A stretch of DNA of 64,000 nt, taken from Mycobacterium gordonae (GTDB lineage Bacteria; Actinomycetota; Actinomycetes; Mycobacteriales; Mycobacteriaceae). The position numbers and the translations under genes are program-made. Position 1 is the first letter of the stretch. Every line of letters begins with the position of its first letter. The stretch covers positions 1-64,000 of the forward strand of contig NZ_LKTM01000112.1 in the NCBI RefSeq assembly GCF_001417955.2, given 5' to 3'. Positions 35,808 to 43,490 of this stretch are shown piece after piece. Under the pieces are notes generated by a model. That model ran no database searches. It had not been told where the DNA came from and worked only from the letters and a program-made list of their open reading frames with translations.

Positions 35808-36836
35808 TCAGCGGTCGGTGGGGGCGGCACCGTCCGGGTTGCCGATGATGGCGAAATTCACCGTCGCGGTGGCTGCCAGCTCGCTTTCGCTGTCGCCGTA
35901 GATGTCGATCTGCATGACCAGCGACCGGCGCCCGGCCCGCAGGACTTTCGGGACGGCCAGCGCGGAGCCCTGCCTGATCGGCCGCAGGTACCGGATCACG
36001 AGGTCGGAGGTCGTCATCGCGGTGCCCGGCTGCAGGTACTGCAGGCCGAGTTGTCCGCCCGCGACGTCGGCCAGGGTGGCGATCAGCCCGCCCTGTAGCG
36101 CGCCCGAGGTGTTGACGACCTGAGGGCTGACCGGCATGGTCATCGCGAAGCCGTCGTCGTGAAAACTGGCCGGGCGCAGGCCGATCCGGGCGAACAGTTC
36201 GGCCAGCGAGGGATCGGGGGTGTCGTCGTCGGCCTCGCGGATACCGAGGGCGCGGCTGCAGAAGTCGTAGAGTTGACCGGAGTCGATCGGCGTTCCGTTC
36301 AATTCGGTTCCCAGCCAATGCAATCGGAGCGCGCCGACCATGGTCTGCATGACGATCGCGGCGGCCGCGCCGACGTCCAGGCCCGGGTTGAAGACACCCT
36401 CGGTGATGCCCTGCCCGATGATGTCGCGCATCAGGCGGTGCAGAGGCGAAAGAACACGGGCGTATTCACGGGGCCGGGTTTCGGCCAGGTTCTGGTTGTA
36501 GAGGCTCAGCGCGCGGTTGAGGCTGTCCTGGGTGCTGGACTCCGGCTGGGCGCCGACCCGGTCGATGATCAGTTTGAGCGCCGCGGTGCTGTCCAGGCCG
36601 GCGGTCTCGGCGCGCCAGGTCTGCGCCGCCTGCGCCATCGTGCGCTCGAAAAGCGCCAGTAACAGTTCGTCCTTGCTGCCGAAGTGTTGGTAGAAGGCGC
36701 GCAGCGAGGTCTTGGACCGGGCGACGACCTCCTGCACGGTGAAGTCCGTGCGCCCCGTCTCGCCGAGGATCTCGACCGCGGTCTTGATGAAGCGGTCGGC
36801 GCGGGTGTCTTCGGCTTCATCGGTGGGGCCGGCCAT
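35808..36836 (-). CDS. TetR-type regulator fused to hotdog thioesterase domain
   Basis: A 342-residue fusion. Residues about 12-60 are a TetR helix-turn-helix (RFIKTAVEILGETGRTDFTVQEVVARSKTSLRAFYQHFGSKDELLLALFE), then a helical dimerisation core to about 205. Residues about 225-342 are a PaaI-like hotdog domain (VVNTSGALQGGLIATLADVAGGQLGL, MTTSDLVIRYLRPI). ATG at 36836 has AGGAGGAGGAG just upstream. The hotdog domain may sense or hydrolyse an acyl-CoA. It is the only TetR protein in the window and so a candidate for the TTACnGTAA operators (inference). Confidence 0.85.
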   Translation of the reverse strand: MAGPTDEAEDTRADRFIKTAVEILGETGRTDFTVQEVVARSKTSLRAFYQHFGSKDELLLALFERTMAQAAQTWRAETAGLDSTAALKLIIDRVGAQPESSTQDSLNRALSLYNQNLAETRPREYARVLSPLHRLMRDIIGQGITEGVFNPGLDVGAAAAIVMQTMVGALRLHWLGTELNGTPIDSGQLYDFCSRALGIREADDDTPDPSLAELFARIGLRPASFHDDGFAMTMPVSPQVVNTSGALQGGLIATLADVAGGQLGLQYLQPGTAMTTSDLVIRYLRPIRQGSALAVPKVLRAGRRSLVMQIDIYGDSESELAATATVNFAIIGNPDGAAPTDR

Positions 36837-36914
36837 GGGCGGTCTCCTCCTCCTAGGGCGTGGCACACGCTGTGAGAATGAGATTACCGCCATCCCCTTC
36901 GATAGGGTCGGGCG

Positions 36915-37718
36915 GTGAGCGTCGGCGCCGCTGGTGGGGGAGCGGCAGATGATCGTGGCCTGGTAGAGCAGGCGGTTGTCATGGTGCTTGGCGAAGCGCC
37001 GCCGGGCTGGACGCGCGTGAATATCGCATTTGACGCCGCGTCGTCGGCGGTGACGGCGACGGCGGACGGACGGGCGGCGCCGCTTTCGGTGCCTCTCCAA
37101 GCGGTCGAAGCGCTGAGCGAATACCACCGTCAGGAGGTGTTGGGTGGGTCGTCTTGGCGTCGCCTGTCGATCGATTGCGAGTCCGACGGAACGCTGTCGA
37201 TGCGGAAAGATGCGGCCGCGCAGGCTGTTTCGCACCGGTGGCCGGAGCGCGTGCTGGCGGCAATCACCGTCCTCTGTCTGGCCGCCGCCGCAGTGGTGTT
37301 CGCAGTCGGATGGCGGCGGTCGGAGCCACCTCGCCTGGGGGTGCTCGCCGTGCCACCCCCGGCGCGTGCCAAGGCGGCGTTCGCGGTGCTCGAGCAGTGG
37401 TATGCCGCCGAAGACCGCGGCGACGCAGCACGAATGCGGGAACTGTCCTGCGCTCATCCGGCGCAGTCGCTTAGCGACTGGATCAACACCATCGCGTATT
37501 ACGGGCAGGACCAGGGCCTGGTCTTCCCCGATGCGCTGACCCAGTTCCGCGACGACGGTGAAACCGTGTGGGTGAAAGTGGCGGTGCGGATCCGGCCGAT
37601 CGATGACCGGATGAAGCGCGCAGTCGAAGAGGCGCAAGGGCATGGCGGGTTCTTCTTCGAAACGGTGACTTTCGCCGACGAAGGCGGCACGCTCAAGGTG
37701 TGCGATGGCCAGCGCTGA
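36915..37718 (+). CDS. Single-pass membrane protein with YezG-like N-domain and NTF2-like C-domain
   Basis: A 267-residue protein I cannot name. Residues 15-100 (EAPPGWTRVNIAFDA ... SWRRLSIDCESDGTLSM) resemble the YezG/DUF600 immunity fold seen next to secreted toxins. One membrane helix follows (VLAAITVLCLAAAAVVFAVGW), then an extracytoplasmic NTF2-like domain (AFAVLEQWYAAEDRGDAARMRELSC). GTG at 36915 is divergent from the TetR fusion. It overlaps the next gene by 14 bp. The link to the ESX toxin locus is positional. Confidence 0.65.
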   Translation: MSVGAAGGGAADDRGLVEQAVVMVLGEAPPGWTRVNIAFDAASSAVTATADGRAAPLSVPLQAVEALSEYHRQEVLGGSSWRRLSIDCESDGTLSMRKDAAAQAVSHRWPERVLAAITVLCLAAAAVVFAVGWRRSEPPRLGVLAVPPPARAKAAFAVLEQWYAAEDRGDAARMRELSCAHPAQSLSDWINTIAYYGQDQGLVFPDALTQFRDDGETVWVKVAVRIRPIDDRMKRAVEEAQGHGGFFFETVTFADEGGTLKVCDGQR

Positions 37719-38190
37719 GCCGGGCGGGGTCCGGCACCGGGCGCGAATCACGATGATTCTCTGGGTTTTCGCGGCTGTGTCGTCGGTCGCGCTTTTAATG
37801 TTCGCGGTCGTCGGTCGAGACCCCGGCGACGGGCCGACGTTGCGGCCGAGGGTGGTCGGCGACTCGATGACGGAAGCGCAGGCGTACGAGGCTGCCGATA
37901 GCACGGTGCGGGCCTGGGTGCGAGAACGCAACGCACGACACCTGTCCAACCTCGAAGCGCTGACGTGCCCGGACAGCGAGGGCACCGTGACCTCCGAGGT
38001 CGACGGCGTCCGCAAGAATGAACCGGTCGGCAAGCCGATGCACGTGGTCTCCACGGGGGCGCTCGGCCGCCACGAGTCGCTGTGGACCATGAGCACGCAC
38101 TTCGACAATGACGTCAGCGTGCAGTTCGTTCTGGGCGTGCGTCAGGGTGAATTGCTGGTCTGCCGGATCGCTTCCGCGCCAGTGCCATGA
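37705..38190 (+). CDS. Single-pass membrane protein, NTF2-like extracytoplasmic domain
   Basis: A 161-residue protein with an N-terminal membrane helix (ITMILWVFAAVSSVALLMFAVVG) and a small outer domain (AQAYEAADSTVRAWVRERNARHLSNLEALTCPDS). The outer domain parallels the C-domain of the preceding protein, so the pair may derive from duplication. The start overlaps the previous gene by 14 bp. Function unknown; it is probably anchored in the membrane beside the next gene product. Confidence 0.65.
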   Translation: MASAEPGGVRHRARITMILWVFAAVSSVALLMFAVVGRDPGDGPTLRPRVVGDSMTEAQAYEAADSTVRAWVRERNARHLSNLEALTCPDSEGTVTSEVDGVRKNEPVGKPMHVVSTGALGRHESLWTMSTHFDNDVSVQFVLGVRQGELLVCRIASAPVP

Positions 38191-38233
38191 CTAGCGTGAT
38201 CGCCGTGACGGTGTCGAACGGGGGGTGGTGTTG

Positions 38234-39706
38234 ATGCCGGATTCGTCGATGCCGCCGCAGGGGTTTCGCTGGGTCGAGCCGCCGCCACCGCAGCGGCGCT
38301 CGCGCCGATTCTGGTGGGGCACCGCGGCGGTGGTCGTCGTGATCGCGGTGGCAGTCGGCGTTGTTGTGGTGCTGCGGGGTCACGCACCCGGCCACGGCGC
38401 CGACGTATCCGCTGGACGCCCACCTATCGGGACACCGCAAGACCTGCTCGTGTCGTTTCCGCTGAATCGCCGACCGGTGCCGGGTTGGCAGGTCAGCGGC
38501 ACTGATATCGGACTGCCTGCCGGCGTCAAGGTCGGAGACCTGTTCTCCCGTAACGGCACCAAGGCATATTTCATCACGCTGGAGGGCTGTGACAAGTCCT
38601 GCCACAATCCGACGGGTTGGCTGTACGGTCTCGAAACGACCACTGGTGCCACGCTTTTCCCGCCGCTGGCGCTGCCGGGCTTTTTCGGCACCAATTCGGA
38701 TTGCCACAGCAATGGTCCTGCGGTGGCCGTCTGCACGAGCCGCACCGAAGGCCAGGAAGCGCATCTCCCGCCACCGGGAGCATGGGTGATCGATCTCGAT
38801 CACGGTGCCCTGACCTATCACGGACCAAACACCCTCAATCCCAGCATCATTGGCGGTGGCATCCAACTCGAGGCCGTGGGTTACAAGTACGGCCCTTCCT
38901 ATTTGGTGGCCGCCCGCCCCGGAGAGGGACTGCACGGTATCGGCGCACACGCTGAGCTGACCTGGTTCCTGCCCGGCAGCGGGCAGATCAGCGTTCCGGG
39001 GGCGTGGAATCCCGACATCCCGCCACTGACTCTCGCCGTGCAACCGGCGAAGTCTGCCGGCGATAACCGGGGAGATCAGGTCTTTTCGGTTGTTGACGGC
39101 AAAGTGCTGACGCCCACGCCGCCTTCGGGCACGAGACTGGAGGCGGCTGTGGTGTACAACGGCGGGTTTGCCTACCAGGTCGATGCGGGCTCGGCGACGG
39201 GCACCCGGATGTACGACACCACTGGACGTGAAGTGGGACGGCAGGAACCCGAGCGCAGTTACCCGCGGCAGAACGCCGCGATGCTGACGCTCGTGGTCGG
39301 GGGCAACTTCCAGATCTACGATGCGGCAGGCAAACTCGTCGCGACGATCCCGTCGCGCGGTCTGGCCGCCGATTTCGAGACCGTCGGTCCGAAGGTGTAC
39401 ATCAAGACCGCGGGTAGCGGCGACGGCGGTAAGTCGGCCTGGCAGCAATGGGACCTGCGCACCGCGGCGCCCGGTGCCACCTGCACCATGGCCCTGGGGC
39501 CCGACTATGCCGCCTCCGATGGCACCGTGGTGGTAACCAACAGTCATAGCGGCGCCGGGTCCCACTACGTCGCCATCGACACCACGAACTGCCAAAGCCA
39601 GTGGGAGATAACCGGAAAGACCTGGATCCATAAGATCGGCACGGGTCTGATCCAAGTGGACCATGACCGGGACACGGTCTCGTCGCTACGGGAACCCGCG
39701 AAGTAA
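38234..39706 (+). CDS. Membrane-anchored beta-propeller-like protein
   Basis: A 490-residue protein. After a Pro-rich cytoplasmic start and one membrane helix (FWWGTAAVVVVIAVAVGVVVVL), about 430 extracytoplasmic residues carry repeated beta patterns such as WLYGLETTTGATLFPPLA and VAIDTTNCQSQWEITGK, like PQQ-type propeller blades. ATG at 38234 is preferred since a G-rich site lies 9 bp upstream. Paired Cys residues suggest disulphides. A duplicated copy of its last blade follows at 39717. Function unknown. Confidence 0.65.
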   Translation: MPDSSMPPQGFRWVEPPPPQRRSRRFWWGTAAVVVVIAVAVGVVVVLRGHAPGHGADVSAGRPPIGTPQDLLVSFPLNRRPVPGWQVSGTDIGLPAGVKVGDLFSRNGTKAYFITLEGCDKSCHNPTGWLYGLETTTGATLFPPLALPGFFGTNSDCHSNGPAVAVCTSRTEGQEAHLPPPGAWVIDLDHGALTYHGPNTLNPSIIGGGIQLEAVGYKYGPSYLVAARPGEGLHGIGAHAELTWFLPGSGQISVPGAWNPDIPPLTLAVQPAKSAGDNRGDQVFSVVDGKVLTPTPPSGTRLEAAVVYNGGFAYQVDAGSATGTRMYDTTGREVGRQEPERSYPRQNAAMLTLVVGGNFQIYDAAGKLVATIPSRGLAADFETVGPKVYIKTAGSGDGGKSAWQQWDLRTAAPGATCTMALGPDYAASDGTVVVTNSHSGAGSHYVAIDTTNCQSQWEITGKTWIHKIGTGLIQVDHDRDTVSSLREPAK

Positions 39707-39716
39707 TACCGGTGCA

Positions 39717-39941
39717 ATTGTCGATTGGCCGGGTGTCGCCGCCGAATACGTCGGGTCCGACGGGACGATCGTCATCTCTCGCAGAACGTTAGAGGGCTAT
39801 GCGGCCATCGACACCTCAAGCTGCCAGACGCTGTGGCAACTTCCTGGAGCGAAGAGGATCGACATCAGGAAAGTCGGGACCGGGCTAGTGCGGATCGATC
39901 ACGAACAGCAGACGATCAGTTCGCTGCGGCCGCCGCACTGA
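39717..39941 (+). pseudogene. Duplicated C-terminal fragment of the propeller-like gene
   Basis: The frame reads VAAEYVGSDGTIVIS, YAAIDTSSCQTLWQLPG, KVGTGLVRIDHEQQTISSL and stops. It aligns along its length with the last 70 residues of the preceding gene (YAASDGTVVVT, YVAIDTTNCQSQWEITG, KIGTGLIQVDHDRDTVSSL). No start codon fits a whole gene. It is a leftover of tandem duplication or an alternative C-terminal cassette. Confidence 0.75.
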
Positions 39942-40064
39942 GGACCGGTAATGACTTTGTGTACGGGGTTTCGGCGAAATACGGAAAACACCCACGCGCT
40001 GATGTTTCGATGCCGGGCCGTACGAGCAGCCTCCGTCCAAAAGGCAATTGATTGACTGACCGGT

Positions 40065-40835
40065 TCACCGACGTGATTCGCGCAGGTCAGCGACGTCCTC
40101 GGCGATCGCCGCGTCGATCCGACTGCCGAGATTTTGCATGGTCGTCGGCGTCAGGTAGTCGAACCCCGGCGAGTAGATGTAGTCGCCGTCATTGCTGACG
40201 GCCACGGTGGCCACCGTGGTTTTGCGACGGTCGAATCCCCAATCTCGCGCCGGCCGCCAGCGGCTTTGAATGCGGGTGTACCGCGTCACCTTGTTTCGGG
40301 GTACCGAAACTCGGCCAGTTCTGCTGTCACGTTGCACGACTGAGGAATCGCTGTCGCTGCCGCCACCGGCCGGGAAGGGCTGCCGCACGAGACCCGGAAT
40401 GACGACTTTTGGATGCGTGCCAGGTTGCGTGAGTGCGAGCGAACCGGCGATCACCGCACCGAGTTCGTACGGCGACACCTCAAAGATGTCGACACAATCG
40501 TTCTCATAATTCTGGGCGGCGATGAACCCCAATTGATCCCGGCGATGTGCCATGATCCGTCCCCGCTGTGAGCCCACGATGCTGACGACACATTCGACCC
40601 GAAGATCGGCCTCCTGATAGGAGGCAACCCACCGACTGATGCTACGAAGATCCCCGCGGGCTATCCGCTCGGGAATTGCCGCCACGTAGTCCTGGTATTG
40701 CTGGTAGCTGCCGAAGCGCGACTGCCGGAGCACGACAAACGGATGCGGGATGAAGTCCCGTCCGAGACTGTCGCTGACTGCCTGCAGGTCGACCAGGTCA
40801 ATACTGCCGACTGGACTAAGTGCGGGGCGCTTCAT
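40065..40835 (-). CDS. EspG-like ESX secretion chaperone
   Basis: A 256-residue protein with the general EspG pattern: a hydrophobic HPFVVLRQSRFGSYQQYQDYVAAIPERIARGDL segment, WVASYQEADLRVECVVSIV, and a C-terminal DYIYSPGFDYLTPTTMQNLGSRIDAAIAE resembling the EspG end. EspG proteins bind PE/PPE substrates in the cytosol. The PPE/EspB-like gene immediately upstream would be its client. ATG at 40835 is used; a TTG six bases upstream is possible. Identification is from pattern, not alignment. Confidence 0.68.
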   Translation of the reverse strand: MKRPALSPVGSIDLVDLQAVSDSLGRDFIPHPFVVLRQSRFGSYQQYQDYVAAIPERIARGDLRSISRWVASYQEADLRVECVVSIVGSQRGRIMAHRRDQLGFIAAQNYENDCVDIFEVSPYELGAVIAGSLALTQPGTHPKVVIPGLVRQPFPAGGGSDSDSSVVQRDSRTGRVSVPRNKVTRYTRIQSRWRPARDWGFDRRKTTVATVAVSNDGDYIYSPGFDYLTPTTMQNLGSRIDAAIAEDVADLRESRR

Positions 40836-40856
40836 GTTCAAATGCTGTGCGACCGT

Positions 40857-42236
40857 TCACTTCGGATTGGATGGGCCGCTTTCGTTGGATTCGTCGCCGA
40901 CGACTGGAACCACCCCTTCGGTCTCACCGATCACCTCTTGGCCGTGCTTGGTGTTACGGAGCGCCTTGCTTGCCTTGTGTTCTCTGGCGGTGCCACCGGG
41001 GCCCCGCTGGCCCGCCACCGGCGTGCCCGCGCCGGGCGAGGCGGAGCCGCCCGCCACCCCTGACCTCGGGGCCGGAGCGCTCGTGACCGCCTTGCTCGGC
41101 TGTGTCAGCGGGGCGGACGGCTTACTGACGGCAGGGGATCGAGCACCCCCGGCTCCTCCGCCGCGGGCGCCCGACCCCGAACCGTTGGCCGCGCCCTTGA
41201 GTCCTTTGGGTCCCAGACCCAACACGCCCTCCGGTAGGCCACCCGTGCCGCCCTGCCTTCCTTTCGGCGTCTGACCGAGCGCTTGATTTGCGGCGTTGCC
41301 AGCCTGGCCGGCGGCATTCTGCGCTTGTTGGCCTGCATTGTTGGCGGCGTCACCAGCGCCTTTCGCCGCATCGCCGAGGCCTTGCAAAGCATCCGCCGAT
41401 GGGGTCGGCGCGCCGGACTGGGCCGCCGGCGCATGGGGCAGAGCGAGTCCTCCGGGGGACGGAGTCGCCGGCGCTCCGAGACCGCCAGGCTTCAGGCCGC
41501 CCGGGGGTCCCCCTCCTAATCCACCCGAGCCCGGCGAGGGCGAGCCCCCGATCTGGGGCGCTGCGGTCGACATGTCGGGGTGCCGTTGGCCTATCCATTC
41601 GATCGGCGGGTTGTAGAACGAGTGGATCGTTTGCTGCGCTTCACGATTGTAATGAGCTACGAGCAGGTCATCCCTGGCGTCATTTTCCGGTATGTCCATA
41701 TAAGCGGCCCGGGCTTTGGCGTCGTTGTCCAACTGCGCCTTGGCCGCGATGAACCAGTCTCGTGTTTCTTTGATGTCTCGCGAAAATGTGTCTACCAGCG
41801 GATCCATGCGTTGAGTCGCGTCGGTCAACGCCATCAGGTAACCGAGCGATTCCCTGGCTTTGTTGAAGACGGCAGTCGCTGTCGCGCCAGAAAGACTGTT
41901 CTCTGCTGCTGCGATGGCGTCCTGGAAAGCATTGTGCGCACTCTGCAGGGCAGTACTGATGTTGTTCCAGATGTTGTGGTGCCCAACCGCAATATCGTCG
42001 GCCGCGTCTTTCAGGCCGTCGTAGCCTTCGACGAAAGTGTTGATGTGCTCGAGAGGTGCAGCTTTTGTGCTCTGGCCCGCACTCTTGGTGCTGTCGAGAT
42101 TATTCAAGTCGTTGAAGAGCGTCTGGCCGATATACGACTTGATGAGGTGGGGCAGCTTATAGTTTTCCGGACCCGGATCGCCGAGATATTGATCGTCGTG
42201 AACTGTCCACTCTAGATCGGGCGGATCATTAGACAT
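40857..42236 (-). CDS. PPE/EspB-like ESX substrate with Gly/Ala/Pro-rich C-terminus
   Basis: A 459-residue protein. Residues 1-215 are helical (HINTFVEGYDGLKDAADDIAVGHHNIWNNISTALQSAHNAF and beyond) with an IEWIGQRHPDMS end. Residues 220-459 are low-complexity Gly/Pro/Ala/Ser, including NNAGQQAQNAAGQAGNAANQ. This plan is that of EspB or PPE substrates, though no N-terminal PPE and no clear YxxxD/E signal were seen. It lies between a 119-residue helical partner and an EspG-like gene, the usual PE-PPE-EspG order. Confidence 0.7.
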   Translation of the reverse strand: MSNDPPDLEWTVHDDQYLGDPGPENYKLPHLIKSYIGQTLFNDLNNLDSTKSAGQSTKAAPLEHINTFVEGYDGLKDAADDIAVGHHNIWNNISTALQSAHNAFQDAIAAAENSLSGATATAVFNKARESLGYLMALTDATQRMDPLVDTFSRDIKETRDWFIAAKAQLDNDAKARAAYMDIPENDARDDLLVAHYNREAQQTIHSFYNPPIEWIGQRHPDMSTAAPQIGGSPSPGSGGLGGGPPGGLKPGGLGAPATPSPGGLALPHAPAAQSGAPTPSADALQGLGDAAKGAGDAANNAGQQAQNAAGQAGNAANQALGQTPKGRQGGTGGLPEGVLGLGPKGLKGAANGSGSGARGGGAGGARSPAVSKPSAPLTQPSKAVTSAPAPRSGVAGGSASPGAGTPVAGQRGPGGTAREHKASKALRNTKHGQEVIGETEGVVPVVGDESNESGPSNPK

Positions 42237-42271
42237 AGGCGTCGCTCTGACTTATCAAGGGCTGACACTGC

Positions 42272-42631
42272 TCAACGGTCGGTGTTGAGCAATGCGTTGT
42301 AAGCCGCATCAGAGAAGTCTCGCAGCGCTGCGGCGAAGGTTGCATACTCGCTGATCCGTTGTCGAATGGCGTCGCCGGTCTCATTCAAATTGCGAGCGGT
42401 GATTCTGGCCGACTGGAAGCTGCCGACCGCTCCCTCGTTGATTTTGAGGTTGCCGGCGGCGGCTGCTTGCTCGTGCAGCGCATCCACCAGCCGCCCAGCG
42501 GCGGCGAACCATTGACTCATGGCCGCCCGGTCGAGTTTGAGAATGTCCTCCGGCACGTTCTGCCCCCATTGGCGCAGTTGTTGTGTCGCATCGTTCAACG
42601 ATCCCAGTGACGGCGGCTCGTCAACAGACAT
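42272..42631 (-). CDS. Small helical ESX-associated protein (PE/WXG100-like partner)
   Basis: A 119-residue, wholly helical protein (LNDATQQLRQWGQNVPEDIL, AAGRLVDALHEQAAAAGNLK, FAAALRDFSDAAYNALL). It is the size of an ESX partner and encoded 35 bp upstream of the PPE/EspB-like gene. No WXG motif is present. ATG at 42631. It probably forms a heterodimer with the downstream product (inference). The 145 bp upstream hold no gene and should contain the promoter. Confidence 0.65.
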   Translation of the reverse strand: MSVDEPPSLGSLNDATQQLRQWGQNVPEDILKLDRAAMSQWFAAAGRLVDALHEQAAAAGNLKINEGAVGSFQSARITARNLNETGDAIRQRISEYATFAAALRDFSDAAYNALLNTDR

Positions 42632-42776
42632 GGCAGTTAACTCCCCTCGGTGTGCCGTCGGTCGCGTCGAGTGCTGGTTGACTCGACCTCGCCTATCCCC
42701 GAAATGATCGCTGGTTGCCCAGTGCCAGGCGCGTGGCCAACGGAACGTCCTGCCAGCATAAGACACCGAGTCAGCA

Positions 42777-43490
42777 CTATTCCTCGCCTGATTTCCGCAC
42801 GGGGTTTTCCCGGTCGAGTTCGCTTTCCACCTCGGCTGATCCTCGGCGTGCCGCTGAGGGAGGCGCTGACGACGCCAGCTGTTGGATGCGTCCGTTGCTG
42901 CCAACGACGAACGTCGCCGTGTCGACCGGTGCGTGCCTGGGCGTCGCGGCAGGACTGGGGTCGACAGCGGCTGGGGCGTGGACCAGCCAGCCGGTACCGA
43001 GTCGTTCGGCCACCAAGGCGGTCGTGGGGTGGTCGATTCCCGCCTTGCCGAGGTACTCGATTACCGCGGTCACCGCCTGTTCCGCGTTGTCGATCGTTGT
43101 GGCGGCGAAAGCGCGGCGCAGCCCGGCCTGAGGGTTCTCGACGGACCGTCCGGCCATGCGGGTGTGCTGGGCCCATTCGCTGAGTCCGACGAGGGTCGCG
43201 TACCAGACTGCGAAACCGAGGGGGACCGCGATGAGCGGGTAGAAGAACGTCGGCCCGCTCGCCCTGGTCGCGAGAACCACTGCCGTGAGGTAGATCCCGA
43301 AGAGGAAGAACGCTGGCACCGCAAGTGCTGCCGCCCGCTGCAGCGTATCGATTCGGCCAGGACGCGCCTGTTGCTGATCCATGGCGACGCCGGCGGTGAA
43401 GACGCCGAAGGGGAGACCGAAGAAAATCACGAGAGGCGCGCTGACGACGAAGGCGGCGACGGTGATCGCGGTGTCGGTGGCCGGGCTCAT
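42777..43490 (-). CDS. Three-helix membrane protein with Imm35-like domain
   Basis: A 237-residue protein. Three membrane helices occupy about 8-100 (VAAFVVSAPLVIFFGLPFGVF, LAVPAFFLFGIYLTAVVLA, LIAVPLGFAVWYATLVGL). A cytoplasmic domain follows (AVTAVIEYLGKAGIDHPTTALVAERLGTGWLVHAP, TATFVVGSNGRIQQLASS) matching the Imm35/YrhB pattern. The same domain opens the upstream gene's product. ATG at 43490 overlaps that gene's stop. It may protect the membrane side or tether the toxin complex; role inferred. Confidence 0.7.
   Translation of the reverse strand: MSPATDTAITVAAFVVSAPLVIFFGLPFGVFTAGVAMDQQQARPGRIDTLQRAAALAVPAFFLFGIYLTAVVLATRASGPTFFYPLIAVPLGFAVWYATLVGLSEWAQHTRMAGRSVENPQAGLRRAFAATTIDNAEQAVTAVIEYLGKAGIDHPTTALVAERLGTGWLVHAPAAVDPSPAATPRHAPVDTATFVVGSNGRIQQLASSAPPSAARRGSAEVESELDRENPVRKSGEE

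Noticed and set aside
36837..38108. N-terminal extension of the TetR-thioesterase frame to 766 residues
   Set aside because: The extra part is antisense to two membrane-protein genes, while the ATG at 36836 has an excellent ribosome binding site.
41580..42215. Plus-strand frame opposite the PPE/EspB-like gene
   Set aside because: Low-complexity antisense of a helical coding region, with no ribosome binding site.
40857..42236. Naming the protein as a true PPE protein
   Set aside because: No Pro-Pro-Glu start and no clear YxxxD/E export motif was found; only the general helical plus low-complexity plan supports it.
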